From positions 22,384,001 to 22,448,000 of the forward strand of contig OX485809.1 of NCBI GenBank assembly GCA_950295325.1: DNA of 64,000 nt. Direction: 5' to 3'. The stretch is from Polytrichum commune (lineage: Eukaryota > Streptophyta > Polytrichopsida > Polytrichales > Polytrichaceae). Each line of letters opens with the position of its first letter. Within the stretch, counting starts at the first letter, position 1. The notes beneath the pieces are model-generated. The model saw only the letters and a program-made list of their open reading frames with translations, had not been told where the DNA came from and did not search any database. Below are positions 23,357 to 33,700 of the stretch, in pieces. A program made the translations under genes and the position numbers.

Positions 23357-24060
23357 TCATGTCCATTTGTAAGTGTTGGGGTTTTGTGTGGCCATGTTTT
23401 CCAAGTTGTTTTTCCTATCGTATTTAATAATTTGTTTTTCTAGGAATCTAACGGGGCCTTTATAAGGAACGTTCATCATTGAGGCCCAAACGTCCTTTTG
23501 GTAGTAGTATGGGGTGGCATGGGCATGTTCATATGGATGAATGGCAATTCTGTGCTCTAGTTCTAGCCCTTCTTTTGCCAATTTGTCTGCTTGTTTGTTG
23601 ACGTGTGCTCTGACTTTGTATAGTGTGATTGGTTGTGTCCGGTTTTGAAGTAGTTGTACCAAGGTGGCGAGGGTGATTTGGTCAGGGTGGCTATTGTGAA
23701 GTGTGGGGTGTTTAATTTGTGTGTTGAGTAAGTATAATACATTGAGACTGTCGGTAAATATGTATGCAGATTCGTTTGGATATAGCGTATTAATGATTGT
23801 TAGTGTTTCATGTATGGCTATCATTTATGCTTGTAGTATGTTTTGGAGTCCATGTAGTCTTTTGGAGATGTTAAGGCCCTTGGGGCTATAGATTCCATAG
23901 CCAGCTCTTTCTTTTCTCCATTCTCCAGGGTTAATTTCTTTGGGTTTCATAAAAGAACCGTCTGTATAGTAGCTGAATTGCGGATGGAATTTTAGTGGTA
24001 AGTTAGTTTGGTAATTTGGGAATTGTGGAATAGGTATGTTATTATTATCGGGTGTGTTTG
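23357..24060 (-). pseudogene. Retroelement RNase H domain
   Basis: Minus-strand reading gives YYTDGSF (first catalytic Asp), QNILQA-stop-MIAIHE where the catalytic Glu is expected, IFTDSLN (third acidic residue), VRAH (His) and NKQADKLAKEG (last Asp). The order and spacing are those of a type I RNase H as found in several non-LTR clades. The stop (minus strand TAA, plus-strand 23825-23827) occupies the catalytic Glu position and is one substitution from GAA. The tail ATPYYYQKDVW is also conserved in the relic at 8.7 kb, so it belongs to the family and not to this copy alone. Confidence 0.8.
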
Positions 24061-24996
24061 GATAGTTAGATTAGCCCATTTTTTGCTAGGGTTAACGGCG
24101 GTATTTAAGGGGGTGGGTGGTACAATTTGTGTGTGAATTTGTAATATTTGGAGGTTATTTGCTATGTTGGTGAGTTGATTCATTTGTTCGTAGGTACCTA
24201 TGTGATTGTTTTGGTGGTGGATACAAAATATTCGTAGTGTTGATAATTATTTTCTCGTGATATTGAGTTCGGGGGGAATTGTGGGTTCTTCGTATGTGAT
24301 GGTGTCTGCTGCAAAGCGGACAATGATGTGTGTGTCCAAAAATGGGCCAGTGTATGGGTTAAAGTTATGGTACCAATCCATATCTTTTGAAATAAGTATA
24401 ATGATTGTATTTGGGTCGTGTTTGGCTGCAATGCGGGCCCAATGGATGGCTTGTTGTAAGTTTGTTGCGTTATGGGGGTGGGCGTAACCAATTCCCTTCC
24501 ATTTTTGGTCAAACGCTTTCCCTAGGGATTCAAATATTCTATCCCTAGAGAATGGTGAGTGGAATTGGGTGAATTGTGTGGGACAAATAACTGGAGATGA
24601 GAAATATGAATGGTTGATATTAAATGATGTAATTAGGAAATCTAGTATAGGAGTTGGTATTGTATATTGGTCACGTTTAAGTGGGTCATTTTTTGGAATA
24701 CGGTATTTATATCTTTGGTATAGCCACACGATTTCTGTTTCAAATGATTGGGTAGGTGGTTCTAGACCATGTGGGGTGTCTTTAGCTTGATGGTATTGTT
24801 TCCATAGCCATAATAATCTAGTTTTTGGGATGGTAATGAGGTGCCGACCGTTGTCTTCATATATGTGAGCGACGTCGAATTGTATTTGGATAGTGTTAGT
24901 ATTTGTTTCAATGTCACTCTCTGGGTTGCATTCATTAATGGAGATATGTGCCAATGGGATAATTGTGGCAGGGATAACGTATCTAGTGTCTCGTTG
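24060..24996 (-). pseudogene. Retroelement N-terminal region, possibly adenine-methyltransferase-like
   Basis: The frame runs from the 5' truncation point and is broken by one stop at about 24246. An N-terminal part with ITIPKTRLLWLWKQYHQ and EIVWLYQRYKYRIPKNDPLK leads into NHSYFSSPVICPTQFTQF, FSRDRIFESLGKAF, WKGIGYAHPHN, AIHWARIAAKHDP, IIILISKDMDWYHNF and FLDTHIIVRF. The order W-x-G-x(3)-HP, A-x-x-WA, then a hydrophobic strand and DW recalls phage-type N6-adenine methyltransferases, where the catalytic motif is NPPY/F. Here the site reads AHPHN, so activity is doubtful. The assignment is inference. The domain is repeated at 21290-21670. Confidence 0.5.
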
Positions 24997-25007
24997 TTCC
25001 CTAATAA

Positions 25008-25090
25008 ACTTATCTGAGACACCTAGATGATACACAAATCACCTTTTAAGTCTATCCTGATTGTTTCTGTGGGTTTTGTTCCTAGTAAAA
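25008..25090. repeat. Dispersed repeat R4, right half of the split copy
   Basis: Matches 15850-15930 (ACAAATCACTTTTTGAGTC-like, then GTTTCCCTGGGGTTTG-like), continuing the copy interrupted by the retrotransposon. Confidence 0.65.
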
Positions 25091-28000
25091 AAAACTACTA
25101 CAAATATTATTAAAAAAATTAAAAAAAATTTAAATCACTAACAAATAATATTATCAACATTGTTTGGAAGGTAGATCCACTAATAATCATCATGACAGAT
25201 GTTATGATAGCTACATACATTCCTTCTATGAAAAGTAATGAAATAACATTAAAAATTCCCTAAGCTGAGCATTAAATACACATTTGAAGCAATCAACGTC
25301 GTCGCCATACAACATGCTATGTCCATAATTCTACATAAAGGAGGATAGAAAATAATGAATTAGTATCAACAGACACACAACTACCATAACAACCCCGAAT
25401 TTCCACCAACCAATAAATAATTAAGATTCCAAAAGAATAAATTCCAACACTGACTAAGGAATTGTCACAACTTACGGTAGGAGTTGGTGGCTACATGATA
25501 CATTTTTCCTGCCAAGTAACTCACACAAAATATGCCAAAACATTCATATCACAATACAATGCTCGTACAAGCCATCATGGATCAAACCCATGACCACTAA
25601 ACATGTGATGCTACCCAACACATACAATGAACAATTGAGAAGTCTTATGATTCGGCGGCCATTTCATGAAGAAAAATGATCATATATCCCTACAACACCA
25701 CAACCACACTAATCCCACTACTACAAAGATCATTCACTCACTCAGTTTCTATGGTCACTTTGGTCACCTTGGTTATCATAGTGCCTACCCCAAGAAGGGT
25801 TAGTACTCTTGCACCACTGCTTTTAAGTCTAGTGGACATAATACCAAAGGTGGGTCGAACAGGGATTTCAATCATTTTGATCCCACTAAGGTCAGCGTTT
25901 CTTCTCTCTTGAAGGGGGTTGGCTCAGGGATGCAAGGGGGCACGTATCTGAGATGCAAGGTGATGGTTTTGCAAGCAAATTGAGTGGGATCATAGAGGTG
26001 GCCATGTGGCTCTACGCACCCTTACTAATTGGGTTTTGATCTAGCTTGGATCTAGTACCCAACTATGTTGTGTTGGTTCTAGGCAATGAAAGTGGGGGTT
26101 ATGATCATATGCAAGGTTGTCATACATGGGGCCGATGGGTTGGTTTAAGGAAGCTAGTGGTTTCGACTTTGAATATTCATCGAATATTCAATCGAGGCTA
26201 AAAAGTTTTTTCTTTCTTTGTTCCTATGTTTAGCCCAAATGCTAAAATGAATAAATCTTTTATATCAACCACATAGCCATATGTATGTGCAACAACTTAA
26301 AGTGTTGGTTTAAGCATCCTTCACCTTACGAACGTCATCATTGTTTGATTGCATACGAAACATGGTGCAAATTCCTTTGATTTTGAATATGATGCTCTTT
26401 AAAAATTCAACAACAAGGTTGGACAAAACCAACAAAACAACTACAAACTTTGACAACCACGTATATAACTAGGGTAACAATTGTTGAATGGGAATTGTAA
26501 TGGAGTTGAAAAAAGGCCGTATAAATGAGGAGAACACAAACGACACAAACGCAAAAGATGGAAGCTTAGAACAACAACAACAACATACCTGCATTTCAAA
26601 ATCATGTAGACTCGTTAGGGTTTCAAAAACCAAAAGCCGTGACATTCAACAACATCCTTCAACCCCCTTATCTTAGAGGTCGTACATTGAGCCCCTTAGA
26701 ACTTTAAGGGTCAAACCTTCAAGTTCACCTTTAATCCTCTATGAGGTGGTTGCACATATGGTCGACATGTGGCGGCTCCAATGCTTGATGCGTGTCCCTT
26801 GGACGTTGAAAACCAACACCCATATATTCTTGTGTATGATAAGGCACTTGGGAGGGTGCATTAACATAACATGGACCCACCCCTTGATCAATATCTTGTG
26901 GCTCGTGCCCTTCAAGTTTGAAGTGTGCACATGCATTTCAATGTGAAGGGCTTCAAATAAACACACTTCACTCAAACTTTCAGACATGTTTGCAACACTT
27001 CACCAAAAAAATACACTTGATATTGGCCATTTTGTATTGAATATGAAACTAATATGATGTCTCACTATATTGAAGAAGTGCATGCAATAAAATGATGCAC
27101 TAAAATTACTTAGATTCCCTACACAATGCACTTAATCATCATCCAACTCCCTCCGGTTTTTGGTCGATTTTTAAGTGTCAAAAATTCTAGCCCAATCCAT
27201 ATTTTCCATTGGAAGACGACATAATGACACTCACATCAATGCATCCAATGTTTCAAGTTTCAATCAACTTTTGCAATCACTCCTCACCCAATTCTATTTG
27301 GAAAATCCACGTTCACATATGGTTGTCCTTGCCAAGCCGAAGTTGTAATCAATGCCAATCAAAGTTGCAGAGTCAAAATTACAAGAGTTGTTGGAATTTG
27401 GAGGTGTATGCCTAGAGTGCTAAGATTGGAGTCCAATTATGTTTCTATTTGCAAATTGCAGCCACTGTGTTTTTTGACAAGCAATTTTTGGAGAGGCCTT
27501 CATTGTGAAGGGTGGAAACTTTCAAAGCCCATTTTTGTGAACTGCCCCCCCCCCCAAAAAAAAAAACAATTTTTTTGACGGCCAAAATGGCATTTGACAA
27601 GTCTTGAAAGACTTCAATGTTGAACATTGGATGCACCTATCCTCAAGCCTCGCCCAACATATAAACCTAATGCATTGAAATGCACACATCACGCAAGCTT
27701 ATCCATCAGCCATAGTGCATTCTACATACTATGCTAAGTAGTCTTAATAGTGTGAGTAGAAAGTTAGCTTGGAAGTAAATAACGTGGGCCATTCTAATTG
27801 TCTAATCAGGTTGGAAATAATTTGGATCGAGGTCCCTTGGGTCTTCCCATCAATCTTTTTTGAGACTTCCCACCAATATCTTACATAATGTAGAATAGTA
27901 AACCTACATCAAAAGTAACATGGAATATACTATTTAATGACATCAAATTTCTAAAAATTATTTTTAATATGACCCACATTAAATTTCTATTAAATGTTTT

Positions 28001-28670
28001 GGAATGGGTTGAAAAATACTATGGAGTATAAAATATTATGATGATCCACACTAGTAGGACTATTTAATGTACATATCTAGCAAGTTGCAATAATAGTGAG
28101 ATGTCAGTAAAATATTTAACTAATTTATGTGACATGTTTGATACTAAAACCATGGACGTAACCAAAAGTTATGGATGAAATATACCTTACATGGACAAAC
28201 AAGCACAATAAAGTTGTTGGAAACACTGTTTGCTTTATGCAAGTGTACGAATGTGTGCAAAATCTTGTAGGAAACTAAGGTAAACACACCTAATTGAATA
28301 ACTTCTCTTCATGGTAGACCTATATACGAGTTCCACACCACTCGTATAATGTCACTCTTGCAATGTATATGAAAACAAGGCATAGTTTATGTTGGATCAT
28401 TCCCTCAATTGAAAGGTCAAGATAGGTTTCCTTCCCTTATTTTTCACAACGTAGTGAGGTAAATTTGCATATTTCGATTTGTGATCTTAAACGGACGCCT
28501 ATATTCAAGTTTTGTATGTTGAGTCTAAATATGAGTCATCATCTATCTATCATCTCTATCATCTCATCTTTTGTATGTTGAGTCTAAATATGGGAATGGA
28601 TACCAGAAGACACATGTTGAGATAAGATTGGATTACATGCTCAAAATTGGTTAACCATTCTAGACACAAT
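25091..28670. other. Gene-poor intergenic DNA
   Basis: Short open frames up to 82 codons on both strands show no motif. There is a C-run followed by an A-run at about 27545-27567. No terminal repeats or tandem arrays were found. Confidence 0.45.
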
Positions 28671-28677
28671 AGTAAAC

Positions 28678-28708
28678 TTTTTTTTTTTTTTTTTTAAAAA
28701 AATTTTTT
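28678..28708. repeat. Poly(T)/poly(A) palindrome
   Basis: A run of about 18 T is followed by seven A and then eight T, next to a G-rich stretch (28715-28729). This is simple sequence and may be the remnant of a retroposed tail. Confidence 0.7.
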
Positions 28709-28881
28709 TTCATGGGGGGGGAGGGGGGACATATATGTAATCATTCATTAGCTTAGAGAAACTTCACTTTGAAAATATTCATACAAGGTCTGAAAATTAC
28801 GAGGAAAATGGCTATGAGCACGATTTGGATTTGGTATTGATTGCTTATCTTATTAGGCAACCTCAAGTCTCCCTTCGAATT

Positions 28882-30001
28882 GGCAGACATTAAGTCCCCC
28901 CATACGAACTATGGGGGGTGTCAGATCCGGGCGGGGGCAGCCTCCTCGGAAATTTCTGAACCCGACCAAAAACTGCTGCCCGCCCCGCCCATCTTCGAAA
29001 AAAATATTGCTCTTGCATTCTTGAAGGCCGCTTGACTACAAATCCCATATTGAGTGCACTTCACCTTCAAGGTCTAAAATCCAATATATATGTGCACTTC
29101 CCACTAGTAAATAACAATTCATTGGGATATCATTCCGGAAGTGAAATCATCAATGAAGGATGTAATTAACTTGGAGGTCAAATAAAATTACAAAATCCTC
29201 ATTAACATTGAGGTTATAATTTTTATGACTTACCATTTGAAATTGTCTTTGTCATTCTAAAGTGAAACCTAAATTTAGTGTGCTGATTTAGTATGTATAT
29301 TTTACAATTAATTTAGTAATGCCATCTACTTTCACAAGTATTCATACACACTCAAATCAATTAATGTAATTACTGGAATTAATTAATTAAATTCATGATT
29401 TAATGTAATTATTTGAAAGTGACTTACTTAATTTGGTAAGCATACTTTCTTTTTTATTTGGGCTCAATTAGAATTAATCAGAATTAATTAGACTTAATTA
29501 CATTAAATCACACTTAATTGGTTTGAATGTGTATGAACACTTGTGAAAGTAGATGGCATTACTAAATTAATTGTAAAATATACATACTAAATCATAACAC
29601 TAAATTTTGGTTTCACTTTAGAATGACAAAGACAATTTCAAATGGTAAGTCATAAAAATTATAACCTCAATGTTAATGAGGATTTTGTAATTTTATTTGA
29701 CCTCCAAGTTAATTACATGCTTCATTGATGATTTCACTTCCGGAATGATATCCCAATGAATTGTTATTTACTACCGTAGTGGGAAGTGCACATATATATT
29801 GGATTTTAGACCTTGTAGGTGAAGTGCACTCAATATGGGATTTGTAGTCAAGCGACCTTCAAGAATGCAAGAGCAATATGTTTTTCGAAGTTGGGCGGGG
29901 CGGGCAGCAGTTTTCGGTCGGCTTCAGAAATTTCCGAGGAGGCTGCCCCCGCCCGGATCTGACACCCCCCATAGTTCGTATGGGGGGACTTAATGTCTGC
30001 C
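28882..30001. mobile_element. Mutator-like fold-back element with about 500 bp terminal inverted repeats
   Basis: The ends are GGCAGACATTAAG and CTTAATGTCTGCC, flanked by a perfect 9 bp duplication CTTCGAATT (28873-28881 and 30002-30010). Inverted arms run from 28882 to about 29375 and from about 29505 to 30001, nearly identical over roughly 490 bp, with an AT-rich loop. Long terminal repeats and a 9 bp duplication are diagnostic of Mutator-like elements. No transposase is encoded. Each arm carries a small subterminal hairpin (CCCCCCATA-CGAAC-TATGGGGGG). The element ends about 730 bp upstream of the WASH start codon. Confidence 0.93.
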
Positions 30002-30010
30002 CTTCGAATT

Positions 30011-30727
30011 GGACAACTAGGTTGATGATAGCCTCAGTCCCACGGAGTTATAGGGAATTTGGATTTTGTTACCATCTTGATGTACTTTTAGACCCATAAG
30101 TAAGCCGTGTGGCTTCCCGGGCTTTAAAGGCAATGTCGTTGCCTTTCATTGGGGCCAGAGTTACTTAGAATATACTCGCGATTTGATTGTTAAAAGCCCA
30201 AACTTTATGATCAAACACTGCACAAACTTGTAAAGAAACGAAAAGAAACGAAAAAGAAAACCTTCAAAGTCATCAGGTTGGGTTTCCTCTGGAGGAACCT
30301 GAATGATTGCAAGTGAGCTGCAAAGAATGAAGCCAACAACCAATTTTTGAGGTGTGGGTTGATGAACTACGGCGCAGAAAAGGTGGATGGAGCGATTTTA
30401 GGTCACGTTTGGGCGTTTTTCGATCGAATTCTGCGCTAAAGGAAGCCGATAGGTGTTTGCAGGTGATGGGATTTGCTGTTTGGTTTAGATTTCGTGCAAT
30501 CTGATCTCCATCTCTCGCTCTGCAATTTGATCGACAAGGTCAGGTTGATTTGTTCTCATGCGAGCGATTTGTGCTTGGAATCCACCTGTCTTGAGTCGGT
30601 TGGCTATGGACAACCTTCTTCCGAGCTGAATTGCTTCTTATGTGATTGATCGTCTTGTTTTGGAGCAGATTTTCGGGATCAGATTTTCAGGGATCTTTGA
30701 TTGTGTTGTAGGGACGGCATGTTATAG
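30011..30727. promoter_or_regulatory. 5' flank and presumed promoter/leader of the WASH gene
   Basis: Between the Mutator-like element and the first coding exon. A small hairpin AAAGGCAA-TGTCG-TTGCCTTT lies at 30126-30146. A minus-strand open frame (30161-30343, with VPPEETQPDDFEG) could be the first exon of a divergent gene cut off by the insertion, but no continuation is visible. No clear TATA box was found. The transcription start and any non-coding leader exons cannot be placed from sequence alone. Confidence 0.4.
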
Positions 30728-33700
30728 ATGGAAGGGGGAAGCAAGGGGAATAAAGGCAATCCATATGGCCAGATGTGTCAATCTCTCCTCGACCTCTACG
30801 ATGCGGCTGACAATGTTTTCAATACCATTAGTGCCCGGGTACTTCTTGGCCCTCTGCTTATTTCTATATGCAAATTAACCACCTTATATTAAATCTGAGC
30901 TGTTCATATTGATTACCTGCAATCGTGTATTCTTTTTATGACCTCACATTACAGAAGAGGGTGTGAAGAATAATTGCAATCCAGACCAATCAAGGTTTAG
31001 GGTTTAGTAGGCAGAAGGAGACCCGAGAATACAATAGCATTAGTGCCCGGGTACTTTCTTACCCCCTGCTTAATTGTGCATGCAAATTAACCACCTTATA
31101 TTGAATCTGAGCTGTTCCAATTGATTACCTGCAATTGTGTATTCTTCTTTTGATCTCACATCAGAGAAGAGGGTGTGAAGAATCATCACAATTCAGACTA
31201 TGCAAGGTTTAGGGTAGAGTAGGCAGAAGGATATGTTAGAATACAATAGCATTAGTGCCCGGGTACTTCTTACCGCCCTGCTTGATTCTTGTATGCAAAC
31301 TAACCACCTTATATTGAATCTGATGTGTTTAAATTGATGGCCTGCAATTGAATATGCTTCTTTTGACCTCACATTACAGAAGAGGGTGTGAAGAATTATC
31401 ACAATACAAACTATTCAAGGTGTAGGGTTAGTAGGCAAAGGGATGTGTAAGGGTACAATTCCATGAGTGCCTGGGTACTTCTCACTCTTGTTCATTCCCT
31501 GATGCAAATGAATCACATTATAGTAATTCTGACGGGTTTAAATTGATTACCAGCAATTGGCTGTGCTTCTTCTGACCTCACATCAGAGAAGAGAGTGCGA
31601 AGAATCATCAATATGTAGATTATTCAAAATACAATACCATGAGTGCCCGGTTACTTCTCACTTCTTGTTCATTCCCTGATGCAAATGAACCATGTTATAA
31701 TAAATCCGACGGGTTTAAAGCGATTACCTGCAATTGGCTATCCTTCTTCTGACCTCACATCACAGAAGATGGTGTGAAGAATCATCAAAATGCAGACCAT
31801 TCAAGGTTTAGGGTTATTATCCAGAAGGATCTGAAAGGATACAATACATGAATACTCTGATACTTCTTATCTTCCTGTTCATACCTTGATGCAAATTAAC
31901 CACCTTATATCAAATCTAACCTGCTCAAATTGATTCCTGCAATTGGGTATTCGTCTTTTGACTTCCATAACAGCACCCTCACATTGCACAAAGGGTGTGA
32001 AGAATCACCGAAAATGCAGACTTTTCAAAGTTTATGGTTTATCAGGCAGAAGGATAATAGAATTAGTGCTTCTTACCCCGCTGTTTATTCCCTTGTTAAA
32101 TGCCTTATGATAATCTGACCTGTGCAAATTGATTACCTGCAATGGGGTGTTCTTCTTTTGACTTCTATAACAGCATTTTCAAATTACACAAGAGGGTGTG
32201 AAGAATTATCATAATGCAGACTATTCAAGGTTTAGGGTTTAGTAGGCAGAAGGATATGTATGGATACAACGCCATTGAGCTTCATTTGTAAATGTTCGTA
32301 AGTATTGACCTCAACTACAGATTTTCACATCCATATCTTTCATCATATGTTCCAGATAGAATTGGAGCAGGCAAAGCTCAATAAGCTTACTGCAAGAATT
32401 AGAGCAAGTGAGGTACTGATCTTCTTCTACTATTACTCTTCATCTGCTACTCACAACATCCCATGAGAGCTGTTCTTGCTTACATGTCTTAAATTTGAAA
32501 GTTAAATACAGTGTGCATTTTAAGGGAAGTATAGGAATTTCCTCTATAGTTGACAGCCATGCGTTTGCTTGCTGTCATTCAGCCAAATATATGACATAGT
32601 TTGGAAAATTCAGTTCATTCTGGTGCTCTTGAAGTGAACCTCCCTTAAGTTTAAACCTGTCTGCTGCAGTTGACAGTGCTTATAATTCTGCAATCTTAGT
32701 TGTTGCAAAGTGCATATTGCTGTTCATCATTTATGAAGTGTGTGGCAGGCTCAGGTAGCTTCACTATCTGGTACAACTGAAGCGATTACTCTTTACTCAA
32801 GTGCCAAGTATCCTCAAATACCTCTAGAGCAGGCAGACTTTGTCCCTTTGTTTGGTGGCAAGGAAACAAAGCTTCCCATTGCAACACTCTCTCTTGATGC
32901 AGGCCAACATCAGGTGTGCCATACATTCACAACATACTGTTAAAACTGAAAATAGTCTCACCTATGTTTACAGATAACTTGAAACTGAGGTCATGGGTTA
33001 CATTTATTTAAATCTCGGATACATATTGGAAAATTGATGTCAACAAATGACAAGGTGTACATGTGGTGCTGTTTGGATATCCATATTGTACATATTTGTT
33101 TGTAAGACTGTACTGGTAACAGGATGGAGAAGAAGGTACCCTTGAGCTCTTTCGGTTTTTTTCAGAGACGAACCATGAGTACTGGCCTAGAGAAAATCAA
33201 AGGATGGTATGTATCTCAATCTGAACTTCTTCCAAATTCAATCCTGTGCAAGTCTTTCAATGTGGTATCCTGCTCTTAGGATAGGATGACTTGACTAATT
33301 TGTGGGAGGTTTGGAGTGAAAGAGTCTATGTTTGTTGATTTGCAGTTAGCCTTTTAGTCTATTGATGACATCACAAAGGTTTGATAGGTTGCCTAGTCTC
33401 TTCTGCAAGGGCCAAAGTTGACTATCATGTTGTTGCTATTCAGGATGACATTGGAAGTATGCCAAAAAACATCAAATCTGTTGTTGATGCTATGGTTTCT
33501 AACTCTTTGGAGCTCCCTTATCATCAGTGAGTTGTTTACCAATTTCTGCACAGTACATGTCGGTGGAAGTTATAAAACCCTGAAATTCGTTTATTACACA
33601 TACACATTTTCTGGAGAATCTTTATATCCTTCGATCAAAATACTTCTTGTATAGTTCTTTTGTTCATGCATAGATGAGCTGTTCCTTACTATCTTAAGAT

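Larger units (their letters stand above)
22239..24996 (-). mobile_element. 5'-truncated non-LTR retrotransposon, RNase H plus restriction-like endonuclease type
   Basis: The insertion splits repeat R4 and is flanked by an 11 bp duplication TTCCCTAATAA (22228-22238 and 24997-25007). Its 3' end, on the minus strand, is a (CTT)n tail (plus-strand GAAGAAGAAGAAGAAGAA at 22239-22256), typical of non-LTR elements that end in a microsatellite. Read on the minus strand it encodes an unidentified domain, RNase H, a CCHC-type zinc finger and a restriction-like endonuclease. No reverse transcriptase is present; 5' truncation would remove it if it lies upstream. One frameshift (near 24050, in an ATT repeat) and a few stops show the copy is recent but dead. 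Confidence 0.85.

Noticed and set aside
30161-30343. Divergent gene upstream of WASH (VPPEETQPDDFEG)
   Set aside because: Only one short plausible exon, with no continuation before or across the Mutator-like element; kept as a note in the promoter entry.
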